From assembly GCA_045644765.1 (NCBI GenBank), contig JAZRHM010000038.1:151745-215744 (forward strand): a stretch of 64,000 nucleotides of DNA. The letters are read 5' to 3'. This document shows, piece by piece, positions 8,232 to 16,907 of this stretch (its first letter is position 1; every line of letters begins with the position of its first letter). The position numbers and the translations under genes were made by a program. This stretch comes from JAFTYO01 sp045644765. Its GTDB lineage: Bacteria; Pseudomonadota; Alphaproteobacteria; RF32; CAG-239. The notes below the pieces were generated by a model. The model ran no database searches. It saw nothing but the letters and a program-made list of their open reading frames with translations, and was not told the origin of the DNA.

Positions 8232-9296
8232 TCATTTATACGGAATTGATAAAAGTTCTGTAATTCCTAAATCATCTCTATACAAAAACACTGTTCCTAA
8301 TATTAAGGCTAAAATCAAAAAAGCGACAACCGAGCTTGAAAATTTAGAAACTTTCGGCAAATCAAATTTAATATTTGTTTCGTTAGCATAATTTAAGTAA
8401 ATACGGCATGCGGATAATATATAAATAGGTCTGAAACACACTTGAATAAAAAACAATGCAAATATCATCGGTACACCGGCAAAAAAGTACAATGTATACA
8501 TATCATTTTCTGATGACATATAAGGTTTAATATATGGTATCAGAAAGATACATCCTACATATGCGCCGATACCAAACAACCAACAAAGAGTTGAATAAGC
8601 GATTCGTAACTGACATATAGTTTTAAAGTGAGTTTTCAAAATCCCTAAAGAATCTTTGCAACCATTTATAACTCCTCGTCCTACAATTAATGCCGGCAAA
8701 AAACCGAGAGAGGCAATTTTCCACGCTTGATACATTGCTTCTGCCATCAATTTGTCCGATGTTGATCTGTTATCATTTTTTCTGGGAAGGCGATCTAAAA
8801 TTCTGCAAACTGTCCACCAACCGTCAAGCCAACTAAAAATCCAAATAGGCCATGCTCTTGCTAAAACAATGCGTAAACATTTTGCAATTGTCGATTCTTC
8901 ACCGTTTTCATGCAAGAAATGAGCAGCACCCATACAAGCAGATAATAAACCCAAAGGGTATGTGGTAAGTCCGACACATACAAACGACCATAAAAGCAAA
9001 ACTATATCTGCAACAGAACCATTTTTCGAGTGTTTGGCACTTTCCCAAACTTCTTCTGGTATCCAATCTAACACTTGCACCCATAAATAATATCCCAAAG
9101 CTATACAAACAAGTTGTAAAAAAGCAAAGACAATGATTTCTTTCTCCTTAAATATGAGCTTAGACGAATAAAATACGCATCGCCCAAAATATGATACAGA
9201 TTCTTTTTTTGAAGGTTTTTCTTCTTCATCATATTTGTCATAAGCATCTTGTTTTAACTCAAACAATTTTTCACGTATATATTTAGTACTAAGCAT
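8232..9296 (-). CDS. Multi-spanning membrane protein, tandem paralogue B
   Basis: A 354-aa integral membrane protein with about six hydrophobic segments and a hydrophilic N-terminus. No family is recognised. It is clearly homologous to the gene just upstream (9309-10334): both share YDKYDEE/D near the N-terminus, LIFKEKEII, YQAWK(I/V)AS, PALIVGR, CKDS..LKTHF, AYSTLCW and ILSACRIYLNYANE followed by DLPKVS. The start is 12 nt after the paralogue's stop, so the pair forms one operon from a recent-to-moderate duplication. The conserved C-terminal block suggests a shared functional core. Function unknown. Confidence 0.75.
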   Translation of the reverse strand: MLSTKYIREKLFELKQDAYDKYDEEEKPSKKESVSYFGRCVFYSSKLIFKEKEIIVFAFLQLVCIALGYYLWVQVLDWIPEEVWESAKHSKNGSVADIVLLLWSFVCVGLTTYPLGLLSACMGAAHFLHENGEESTIAKCLRIVLARAWPIWIFSWLDGWWTVCRILDRLPRKNDNRSTSDKLMAEAMYQAWKIASLGFLPALIVGRGVINGCKDSLGILKTHFKTICQLRIAYSTLCWLFGIGAYVGCIFLIPYIKPYMSSENDMYTLYFFAGVPMIFALFFIQVCFRPIYILSACRIYLNYANETNIKFDLPKVSKFSSSVVAFLILALILGTVFLYRDDLGITELLSIPYK

Positions 9297-9308
9297 ATTT
9301 AGATCCCT

Positions 9309-10334
9309 TTACAGTTTCAAAAAAACAACACCGATAATTAAGAATAATATTAAAATCTCGAAAAAGCTAGAAACTTTCGGCAAATCTATTTTAATATTTT
9401 TTTCATTAGCATAATTTAAATAAATGCGGCATGCGGATAATATATAAATAGGTTTTAAAAACACCTGAATAAAAAACGAAGCAAACATCAGCGGGAAAAA
9501 AAACTGAAACAAAGCTCTTTCAGAATATATCAGCGGAAAGATGTAAGACACAAATAACGGCACAAAAATGTAAGAACTTATATATATCCACCAACAAAGG
9601 GTTGAATAAGCCATTTCTATCTTACTGACCGCATTAAAATGTGTTTTCAACATTTCTGACGAATCTTTACAACTGTTTTTTATGCTTCGCCCGACAATCA
9701 ATGCCGGGAAAACCCCTATTGAAGCCACTTTCCACGCTTGATATACAGCCTCTCTCATCCATCTGTCAGCTGCGTAACTTGAATTTTTTCTTTCAGACAC
9801 ATTCCTGAGCATTTTTAAAGGTATATGATTTTTTATCCTGCCAATTTTCCAACAACTGTTAATGCAACAAAACAAAAAAATATACCAACTTCTTATCAAG
9901 ACAATATATAAACATCTTACTATTGTCGATTCTTTATATTTTTTATGCAAAAAATATGCGGCCCCCATAAAAGAAGATAATATCCCTAAACAAATTGTTA
10001 TTATAATAAAGCAAATAGGGACATATATTATTAACAAATAACCTGCCCACTGATATCCAGCCGTTCTGAAAGCTTCATTAGATGGTCCTACATCATGTAT
10101 CCAATCTATAAGTGCTACAAAAGAATAATATCCCAAACAAACACAAATAAAATGTAAAGCAGCAAATGTAATAATTTCTTTTTCTTTAAATATGAGTTTA
10201 TACAAATAAAAAAAACATCTGGAAAAATATGACAAAGATTCGCTTACTGATGGTATCTCTGCATCATCATATTTATCGTATACTTCCAACCTTAATTTAT
10301 CAAAATTTTCAAGTACATGTTTTAAGCCAAACAT
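9309..10334 (-). CDS. Multi-spanning membrane protein, tandem paralogue A
   Basis: A 341-aa membrane protein, homologous along its length to the next gene downstream. The ATG at 10334 is preferred because AAGGAGA stands 6 nt before it; the frame extends further upstream without support. The same blocks are present: LIFKEKEII, YQAWKVAS, PALIVGR, AYSTLCW, ILSACRIYLNYANE, DLPKVS. The loop after the fourth hydrophobic segment differs most between copies. No enzymatic motif is visible. It could be an envelope or stress-related membrane protein; unknown. Confidence 0.75.
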   Translation of the reverse strand: MFGLKHVLENFDKLRLEVYDKYDDAEIPSVSESLSYFSRCFFYLYKLIFKEKEIITFAALHFICVCLGYYSFVALIDWIHDVGPSNEAFRTAGYQWAGYLLIIYVPICFIIITICLGILSSFMGAAYFLHKKYKESTIVRCLYIVLIRSWYIFLFCCINSCWKIGRIKNHIPLKMLRNVSERKNSSYAADRWMREAVYQAWKVASIGVFPALIVGRSIKNSCKDSSEMLKTHFNAVSKIEMAYSTLCWWIYISSYIFVPLFVSYIFPLIYSERALFQFFFPLMFASFFIQVFLKPIYILSACRIYLNYANEKNIKIDLPKVSSFFEILILFLIIGVVFLKL

Positions 10335-10508
10335 AAATCTCTCCTTTTTTAAAGGATAACACAAAGCTTAATATATTTTCAAGCAATTTATTTACCTCGC
10401 TAGCCTATCGTTTAGCTTAAAAAAAACATATCATGAACATATCTTAGTTGGTGCAGTTTGATTGCAAAACGACTAATTACACAACAACAATCATGAAAGA
10501 GAGGAAAT

Positions 10509-10688
10509 ATGTTTAACAAAAAAAATCAATCTACTCAATCTAACACTAATGAAAACGCTACCAGTAGCGCTTATCCGAAAGATTCTGCAAAATCTCATCC
10601 GTCTAAAGGTTGTGGTTGCGGTTGCAAAACAGCAGCTCCAATGGATGAGGAAGTAATTGAAATTGAAGAAGACCAATTTGATTATTAA
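10509..10688 (+). CDS. 59-aa peptide with a GCGCGCK cysteine motif
   Basis: A small ORF with GAGAGGAAAT ahead of the ATG. The first 33 residues are polar (Asn, Ser, Thr, Lys-rich), then GCGCGCK, then a strongly acidic tail (DEEVIEIEED). Three Cys in alternation suggest metal binding or a redox/thiol role. It lies 24 nt upstream of hsp20 and is likely cotranscribed with it. No family recognised; translation is supported by the RBS and codon use. Confidence 0.6.
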   Translation: MFNKKNQSTQSNTNENATSSAYPKDSAKSHPSKGCGCGCKTAAPMDEEVIEIEEDQFDY

Positions 10689-10712
10689 TCTGTGTTTGAA
10701 AGGAGTAATATT

Positions 10713-11186
10713 ATGAAAGACATTGTTTCATCTGCAAACAAAAAAAACGAGGCAACTGCGAATGCGCAACACAGCCACGACTTTCGTAATTTTTGGAACT
10801 ATTTTTTTGACTTTGGCAACACCGGTATGGAAAATTTAGAACCTAAAATTGATGTTGTCGACAATAAAGATTCTGTTACCATTGTAGCAGAAATCCCCGG
10901 AATTAAAGAAGATGATATTGATATAAAAATATCTGAAGACGGATATCTTACAATTTCCGGTGAAAAACAAAATGTCAGCGAAAAAACTTCAAAAAATAAT
11001 TATTTTAAAGAAATTTCGTACGGGATGTTCAAACGTACCATCCCGCTTCCTTGGGATTTAGACTATAACACCGCTCAGGCAGATTATGAAAATGGTGTTC
11101 TAAGCTTGCAAATAGCTAAATCTCAAGACGAAAAACATAAATTTAAGAAAATAAGCATCAATAAAAAAAATATCGAAACAAATTAG
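10713..11186 (+). CDS. Hsp20/alpha-crystallin small heat-shock protein
   Basis: A 157-aa small heat-shock chaperone holding unfolded proteins for refolding. The alpha-crystallin domain covers about residues 45-140: IVAEIPGIKEDDIDI, YLTISGEK, FKRTIPLP and the closing NGVLSLQIAK. An N-terminal arm rich in polar and aromatic residues is normal for oligomer assembly, while the C-terminal I-x-I motif appears as ISI. The ATG at 10713 follows AAAGGAG; an in-frame upstream start lacks support. It follows the Cys-motif peptide and ends at a terminator. Heat-shock control is likely, but I cannot identify a sigma-32 site with confidence. Confidence 0.93.
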   Translation: MKDIVSSANKKNEATANAQHSHDFRNFWNYFFDFGNTGMENLEPKIDVVDNKDSVTIVAEIPGIKEDDIDIKISEDGYLTISGEKQNVSEKTSKNNYFKEISYGMFKRTIPLPWDLDYNTAQADYENGVLSLQIAKSQDEKHKFKKISINKKNIETN

Positions 11187-11200
11187 GCTTATTTTTTATA

Positions 11201-11226
11201 AAAGCTCCTTAAACAAGGAGCTTTTT
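11201..11226 (+). terminator. Terminator after hsp20
   Basis: Ten-bp stem AAAGCTCCTT/AAGGAGCTTT with an AAAC loop and T run. Confidence 0.9.
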
Positions 11227-11232
11227 CTTACA

Positions 11233-11261
11233 TTGACAAACATTTAAAATTGTCGTATAAT
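11233..11261 (+). promoter_or_regulatory. Consensus sigma-70 promoter
   Basis: TTGACA (11233-11238), 17-nt spacer, TATAAT (11256-11261): a perfect match to the housekeeping consensus, giving a leader of about 28 nt before the ATG at 11296. Confidence 0.9.
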
Positions 11262-11295
11262 GTGAGCTCAAACATTAATTAAATTATATAATATT

Positions 11296-13023
11296 ATGGC
11301 TTATTTTTTTGTATCTCTCATTCTTGGAATGATATTCTCAGGAATGGTTTGGTGCTCTGAAGAGCGCAATACAGTTTTTACTGTAGTAACAGGTGTAGTA
11401 TGGTTTCTTTTCATGGGAATCGTTAACTTTTTGTGTCTTCCTACTCTCGGTTGGGGTTACAATGGTATTCTGACTGAATTGTTCTTAACTCTTACAGTTG
11501 GAGCAATTGCTGCTTACATATATCGAGATGAGTGGTGTAATGCTTGTTGGATACCACTAGCTTTTTTGGTTGTATGGATTGTCTTAGGCATTACATCATC
11601 AGAAATGTGTAATAGCTACCGATATCAGAAGATGCTTGAGGTTGAAGAGGTAACATTTGACAACTTCGCCGAAGATGTTAATGTAATACCGGTCGACAAG
11701 ATGATTGTTGCCGATTATGACCTCGCCCAAAAAGTTGCTGAAGACAAACTCGAAGAAGATCCTGGTTTAGGTTCTCGCTGTGATGTCGGACGTATGACCT
11801 TACAAAATTTGACTGGATCATTTACCATAAACAATGGCGTTAAGCTAGAGTTTGACAATGATTTGGTTTGGGTTGCTCCTCTTGAGCACTCAGGTTTTTG
11901 GAGATGGGTAAAAAATGATGTAACTCCCGGTTATGTCATTGTATACGCTAATGATCCGACTAAACGCTATTTGGTAACCGAAGTAAACGGTCAAAATCTT
12001 AAGATGAAATATCTTGAGAGCGCATGCTTTGGTGATGACATTGAACGCCATATCCGCACAAACGGATATTTATCAACAGGTATCACAGAACACAATTTTG
12101 AGATTGATCCTAATGGTCGTCCTTATTGGGTTTTATGCAACTATGAACCTACAATCGGTTTTTCCGGAGGTGTAGATTCAAAAGGCGTGATAACCGTTGA
12201 TATCCAAAATGGCGTAGTTGAGCAGTATGATATGGCATCTGCCCCTCAATGGATTGATCACATCCAACCGGAATATTTTATAGAATCTCAAATCAGATAT
12301 TGGGGTGAATATAAAAAAGGTTGGTGGAACTCATTGCTTGCCATGGATGGCGTACAGAAACCTACTCCCGGTATGGTACTTGTATATTCAGAAGGCCAAT
12401 CCTACTGGTATACCGGCATTTCAGCTTCAAAACTTGATGCATCAGGCAACACTGCCACATCAGGTTTTATGCTAGTAAACGCACGTACCAAAGAGGCTAA
12501 GTACTACAAAGTTGCCGGTGTAAATGAAATTGAAGCAAAGCGGATTGCAGAGGATCAAAACTTTGCAAAAGCTGCCGGATATTACGCTACCCCTCCTGTC
12601 TTATATAATGTAAAAGGTACTCCTACTTACTTTATGACACTCAAAGGTTCAAGCGGAAATGTCACAGGATATGCTTTCGTTGCAGTTACAAATCGTGAAG
12701 CTGTCGGCGTCGGAATTTCTAAGAAAGAAGCTGAGACCAGATATCTCCAATCTTTGCGAAGAAGCGGCAACGACAACATCGTAGATGGCACAGTTACTGT
12801 GGTTGAAGTAAAAACTTACACTGTAAGAAACATAACTCTAGAAGGAACAACTTATTATGTTCTCTTCAATGAAGTTAAGGGTAAAGAGTTTACCGGTTCA
12901 ACGGAATTTTTCCGAGAACTGAAATGGACTAAACCCGGCCACAAGGTTAATGTTTCCTATAGTGAAGGCACATCGGATGTCGTCTTAATTGATTCATTTG
13001 ATAATTTGAATTTTACATTCTAA
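11296..13023 (+). CDS. Unknown 575-aa membrane-anchored protein
   Basis: No family recognised. The first about 110 residues hold four hydrophobic segments; the rest (about 460 aa) is hydrophilic, predicted mainly beta and without a catalytic motif I can name. Two parts look repeated: V(T)PGYVIVYANDPTKRYLV and TPGMVLVYSEGQSYWY, each followed by similar Ala/Asp-rich strands, suggesting duplicated beta domains. It stands alone between two terminators behind a perfect sigma-70 promoter, yet has no Shine-Dalgarno sequence (AATATTATGG). Codon use is less AT-biased than its neighbours. Strong expression and possible foreign origin are inferred. Confidence 0.75.
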   Translation: MAYFFVSLILGMIFSGMVWCSEERNTVFTVVTGVVWFLFMGIVNFLCLPTLGWGYNGILTELFLTLTVGAIAAYIYRDEWCNACWIPLAFLVVWIVLGITSSEMCNSYRYQKMLEVEEVTFDNFAEDVNVIPVDKMIVADYDLAQKVAEDKLEEDPGLGSRCDVGRMTLQNLTGSFTINNGVKLEFDNDLVWVAPLEHSGFWRWVKNDVTPGYVIVYANDPTKRYLVTEVNGQNLKMKYLESACFGDDIERHIRTNGYLSTGITEHNFEIDPNGRPYWVLCNYEPTIGFSGGVDSKGVITVDIQNGVVEQYDMASAPQWIDHIQPEYFIESQIRYWGEYKKGWWNSLLAMDGVQKPTPGMVLVYSEGQSYWYTGISASKLDASGNTATSGFMLVNARTKEAKYYKVAGVNEIEAKRIAEDQNFAKAAGYYATPPVLYNVKGTPTYFMTLKGSSGNVTGYAFVAVTNREAVGVGISKKEAETRYLQSLRRSGNDNIVDGTVTVVEVKTYTVRNITLEGTTYYVLFNEVKGKEFTGSTEFFRELKWTKPGHKVNVSYSEGTSDVVLIDSFDNLNFTF

Positions 13024-13074
13024 ATTCAAGGCAAAAATTTCAGTATTACGGCATATGTGTAAAAGAAAACAAAT

Positions 13075-13102
13075 AAAAGAGGTTGTGCAAACAACCTCTT
13101 TT
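13075..13102 (+). terminator. Terminator after the 575-aa membrane protein
   Basis: Twelve-bp perfect stem (13075-13086 with 13091-13102) closed by a GCAA tetraloop, ending in T4. Confidence 0.88.
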
Positions 13103-13207
13103 ATTGTATGATATCCATTTTTTCAAAGTCGAATATAACAAATCATGAAAGTGTGTTTTTACAAAGAAAAATACCTCAATGCTTATTACATATGATAATA
13201 TTTCTCC

Positions 13208-13236
13208 TTGACAAATATTGTCAAAAAACTTATATT
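13208..13236 (+). promoter_or_regulatory. Promoter with an inverted repeat over the -35
   Basis: TTGACA (13208-13213), 17-nt spacer, TATATT (13231-13236). The -35 is the left half of the inverted repeat TTGACA-N5-TGTCAA (13208-13224), a possible operator. Confidence 0.7.
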
Positions 13237-13278
13237 TCAGACATCAAATAATTATTAATCTTAAAAAATTTTTATTTT

Positions 13279-13398
13279 ATGTACCCTGAATTATTTAATC
13301 TATTTGTCAAACAACAAGACAATCTACGTTTTCGTGCAACAACCACATCTGATGCAGTGTTGACTGACGTTTTGAAAAGCCCAAAAATCTACTTCTAA
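13279..13398 (+). CDS. Small 39-aa ORF behind a strong promoter
   Basis: ORF from ATG to TAA with a basic, mixed-polarity product (starts MYPELFNLF, ends KIYF) and no signal peptide. It has no Shine-Dalgarno sequence, but a good promoter 43 nt upstream and a terminator 19 nt downstream frame exactly this unit. It may instead be a small RNA. Function unknown. Confidence 0.35.
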   Translation: MYPELFNLFVKQQDNLRFRATTTSDAVLTDVLKSPKIYF

Positions 13399-13416
13399 GT
13401 GCACCATTAAATTACG

Positions 13417-13455
13417 AACACCATTTTTCTTTTATAGAGAAATGGTGTTTTTTAT
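13417..13455 (+). terminator. Terminator after the small 39-aa ORF
   Basis: Stem AACACCATTT/AAATGGTGTT with a 13-nt loop, followed by T6; its right edge touches the stop of the convergent regulator gene. Confidence 0.75.
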
Positions 13456-14075
13456 TTTTTTAAGAAATAACCACCTTCTTCTGTGATAATAAGTTGAGCA
13501 TTTTTATCTTCATGTTCAACTTTTTGGCGTAAACGATATATATGAGTTTCAATTGTATGAGTAGTAACGTCCGGATTATATCCCCACACTTCTTGCAAAA
13601 GTTCAGATTTAGTTACGATTCTATCTCTAATTTTATAAAGATATTGCAATATTGATACTTCTTTTTCCGTAAGTTTTACAATTTCTTTATTTCTTAAATT
13701 AAGAATCTCTTTTCTTGCCGGATTTAATTCATATTTGTTAAATGTCAATTTTCCGTTTTCTGAATTTACAGCTAAATTTATTGCTGAATTTAATTGATCA
13801 AGAAACCGACAAAGAGATAACGGCTTTTGAATATATGTTATTAGCTTTTTATCCTGTGGTTTTTCCATACCTTTTTTCAGTAAAACAAAAACCGGAGCAT
13901 GAGGATACTTATTTGCATAACGAGAAACTTTTTCAAGATTTTCATCAACAATGATTATATCAATAACATCGCCTTCTTCTGTAATAGGAACAAGTTCAGG
14001 GCAATTTTTCTTAATCTGAAACAGTATGTCTTGTTTAAATAAATCATTTTCTGAAACAATAAATAAGTTTGGCAT
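13452..14075 (-). CDS. OmpR/PhoB-type response regulator with a weakened receiver
   Basis: A 207-aa protein: receiver-like domain at residues 1-105 and a winged-helix DNA-binding domain at 110-207 (LTEKEVSILQYL, KSELLQEVWGYN, THTIETHIYRLRQKVE). The likely phosphoacceptor Asp is in IIIVDENL near residue 49 and the conserved Lys is in QKPLS, but the acidic pair at the start reads VSENDLF and the Thr/Ser strand is VLLKKG, so phosphorylation may be weak or absent. No histidine kinase gene is near. It lies 8 nt after the porin gene and may control it. Confidence 0.88.
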   Translation of the reverse strand: MPNLFIVSENDLFKQDILFQIKKNCPELVPITEEGDVIDIIIVDENLEKVSRYANKYPHAPVFVLLKKGMEKPQDKKLITYIQKPLSLCRFLDQLNSAINLAVNSENGKLTFNKYELNPARKEILNLRNKEIVKLTEKEVSILQYLYKIRDRIVTKSELLQEVWGYNPDVTTHTIETHIYRLRQKVEHEDKNAQLIITEEGGYFLKK

Positions 14076-14083
14076 AAAATCTC

Positions 14084-15205
14084 CTAAAAATCAAACTGGA
14101 CACCTGTATAAACCGCAAGTCCTTTATTACCTTTTATATTATCTTCAGCACTTTTGAAATGTGTATAGGCTGCACCTAAATATACAGAATATGCTTTATC
14201 AAATTTTAAGCTGTTATGCAAGTTAATTATACGATTAGAAGCTTTAGTGTTTTTTGAAAATGAATCAAAATATGACAAAGTAGATGTTAAAAAAGCAAAC
14301 TCATATGAAACAGCAAAATTATATGCCGTAGAATCTCTAAAATCATCAAAATATGCTTTTTTATTTTTAGATAATGTAACCGTATTAATAGGTTTATCCG
14401 AACCTTTTGTTTCACTTTTTAGATAAGATGCTAAAAAGGTCCATCCTTTGCGATAAAAAGAAAAGCCTGTTGCATATTCAGAATGTGAATTTTCATAATC
14501 AGAAAAACTCATATAAAATTCTGCATCAAAAAAATCAAATTCCTGATGATTATAAAAAGATACCGAATATGAACCATTATTATAATATGGTGCAAATTTA
14601 CTGATTAAGGAATCATTGGCATTATTATTCGGTGTATAAGAGATACCAATAGACGATGCTTTATATTCAGGTGTGAAATATGCAATTTTTAGAGAGCTTC
14701 CGTCAGTGTTCGGATTGGTAGAAACAAGCGTCGAATAATATTTAGTTTTATTTGTTTGATACCAATTCGGATTATTTATAAAATCTACAATTTCATCATT
14801 ATTCGGTTGCCAAACCGAAATATTCGATTTTATAACCGCATTCATAGCGGCGGCATTTGGCATTTGTCCTACATAAAAATCTCCAAAATCCGAAAAAACA
14901 CTAAAATATACTTCTTCTCCCCAATGTCCCTGATTTAAATTTTCAAGATTGTTTGAAAGTTTACTTTTTAATGTTCCGTATAAATTCAACTCAACATCAT
15001 CTGTTTTATAACCGACTTCGCCTTCTATATCTGCATATAAAGGCATGTGATCTCTTTTTTGATTTTTCTTAAAATTATCAGCCGGAAAATTGTATCCGTA
15101 TAAAGCTCGTATTTTAGAATTTACATCATATTCAAAGTTTCCGGCATAAGTCGGATAAACAATGTTCATCAATAACAAACCACAAATAAAAGCAAGGCGT
15201 TTCAT
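14084..15205 (-). CDS. Outer-membrane porin
   Basis: A 373-aa protein with a signal peptide (cleavage after YPTYA near residue 21) and a beta-barrel rich in alternating aromatic strands, ending in the outer-membrane assembly signal VQFDF. DFYVGQMPNAAAMNAV resembles the YVGQ segment of general diffusion porins of the gram-neg_porins type. It would allow passive uptake of small solutes. The start has GAGGATTTTTG ahead of the ATG. It is the first gene of a two-gene unit with the regulator; no terminator separates them. Confidence 0.82.
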   Translation of the reverse strand: MKRLAFICGLLLMNIVYPTYAGNFEYDVNSKIRALYGYNFPADNFKKNQKRDHMPLYADIEGEVGYKTDDVELNLYGTLKSKLSNNLENLNQGHWGEEVYFSVFSDFGDFYVGQMPNAAAMNAVIKSNISVWQPNNDEIVDFINNPNWYQTNKTKYYSTLVSTNPNTDGSSLKIAYFTPEYKASSIGISYTPNNNANDSLISKFAPYYNNGSYSVSFYNHQEFDFFDAEFYMSFSDYENSHSEYATGFSFYRKGWTFLASYLKSETKGSDKPINTVTLSKNKKAYFDDFRDSTAYNFAVSYEFAFLTSTLSYFDSFSKNTKASNRIINLHNSLKFDKAYSVYLGAAYTHFKSAEDNIKGNKGLAVYTGVQFDF

Positions 15206-15380
15206 TCAAAAATCCTCTAAAGTTCGCTTGAAGTTTAAATTTACGAAACTCAAAAGTCAATTATAAACTGTAAAACTATAAAAAATTGTTTTCAAAAAAA
15301 TAAAAATAGTGCTTTTAAAATCAGAATTATTATATATAATGGCAACAAGATTATGATATAAAATTTTAGAAAGGATAAAA

Positions 15381-16907
15381 ATGCAAAAACCAGTTATGCT
15401 TTTAATTCTTGATGGTTGGGGCTATCGAGAACATATTACACCGGACAACGCCATTGAAAACGGGGATACACCAAATTGGCACTATTTACTTGAAAACTGT
15501 CCACACTCATTAATTGAAACATCTGGTTTTGATGTAGGTCTTCCTAAAGGACAAATGGGCAACTCAGAAGTAGGTCATATGAATTTAGGTGCAGGTAGAG
15601 TTGTTATGCAAGACCTACCACGAATTGACCATGCAATTGAAAATAATACTTTAGCACAAAATCAAATTTTAACAGATTTGATAGATTCGCTTAAACAAAG
15701 CAATGGCACTTGTCATTTGATGGGATTAATGTCTCCCGGCGGTGTTCACTCGCACCAAAACCATATTGTTGCGCTCGCTAAAATCCTAAACGACAACAAC
15801 ATTAAGGTTGCCGTTCATGCGTTTTTAGATGGACGCGACACCCCACCATCATCAGCCGAAGGGTTTTTAGCCGAATTTGAAAATGCAATAAAAGACATGC
15901 CTTTAGTTAAAATTGCAACTATTTCCGGACGTTTTTATGCAATGGATAGAGACAAACGTTGGGATCGCGTAGAGCTTGCTTATAATAATATCATATTAGC
16001 AAATGGAGAAAAATTCAGCACTTCTGATGAGGCAATCAAAACATCTTATGCTAACAACACCACCGATGAATTTGTGCTTCCTTGTGTAATTGGCGATTAT
16101 ACCGGTGCAAAAGATGGCGATGCCGTTTTGATGGCAAACTACAGAGCTGACAGAGCAAGAGAAATTTTATATGCCTTATCAGATAAAGAATTTAACGGAT
16201 TCGAACGTAAAAAAATCGTCAATTTTATAACGTCTGTCGGCATGAGCGAATATTCGGTTGATCATAATCGTTTTATGAAAACTTTGTTTGCCCCGCAAAG
16301 TTTAAACAACATTTTCGGCGAAGTAATTGCTAAAAATTCACTTACTCAACTTCGTATTGCCGAAACAGAAAAATATGCTCATGTAACATTTTTCTTTAAT
16401 GGCGGAGAAGAAAAAGAATTTGAAGGAGAAAGCCGAATTTTGATACCAAGTCCGAAAGTTGCAACATATGATTTAAAACCTGAAATGAGTGTATATGAAG
16501 TAACGGACGCATTAGTAGACGCTATAGATAATAATCGTTTTGATGTAATCGTTTGTAACTTTGCTAATGGCGATATGGTAGGCCATACCGGAATTATGGA
16601 TGCAACTCTCAAAGCTGTAGCTGCTGTTGATGAAAACTTAGGCCGCGTTATGAGTGCCATCAAAAAAGCAGACGGGATATTACTTGTTACTGCAGATCAC
16701 GGAAATGCCGAAAAAATGGTTGATGAAACAACAGGTGAACCATACACGGCTCATACAGTGGGTAAAGTTCAGGCTGTTTTATATAATGCTCCAAATATTA
16801 AAGCATTAAAAAATGGTCGTTTAGCAGACATTTCTCCAACCTTGCTTGATTTGTTAAATATTGAAAAACCGCAAGAAATGAGCGGACAATCTTTATTGGA
16901 AAAATAA
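15381..16907 (+). CDS. gpmI: Cofactor-independent phosphoglycerate mutase
   Basis: Interconverts 3- and 2-phosphoglycerate in glycolysis and gluconeogenesis, Mn-dependent, cytoplasmic. It has the usual 508 aa. LILDGWG is at residues 8-14, the nucleophile Ser62 is in GNSEVGHMNLGAGR, and VTADHGNAEKM carries C-terminal metal ligands. GRFYAMDRDKRWDR is also intact. AAAGGATAAAA precedes the ATG. It starts an operon gpmI-envC-ctpA-rppH typical of alphaproteobacteria; its TAA overlaps the next ATG by one base. Confidence 0.97.
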   Translation: MQKPVMLLILDGWGYREHITPDNAIENGDTPNWHYLLENCPHSLIETSGFDVGLPKGQMGNSEVGHMNLGAGRVVMQDLPRIDHAIENNTLAQNQILTDLIDSLKQSNGTCHLMGLMSPGGVHSHQNHIVALAKILNDNNIKVAVHAFLDGRDTPPSSAEGFLAEFENAIKDMPLVKIATISGRFYAMDRDKRWDRVELAYNNIILANGEKFSTSDEAIKTSYANNTTDEFVLPCVIGDYTGAKDGDAVLMANYRADRAREILYALSDKEFNGFERKKIVNFITSVGMSEYSVDHNRFMKTLFAPQSLNNIFGEVIAKNSLTQLRIAETEKYAHVTFFFNGGEEKEFEGESRILIPSPKVATYDLKPEMSVYEVTDALVDAIDNNRFDVIVCNFANGDMVGHTGIMDATLKAVAAVDENLGRVMSAIKKADGILLVTADHGNAEKMVDETTGEPYTAHTVGKVQAVLYNAPNIKALKNGRLADISPTLLDLLNIEKPQEMSGQSLLEK

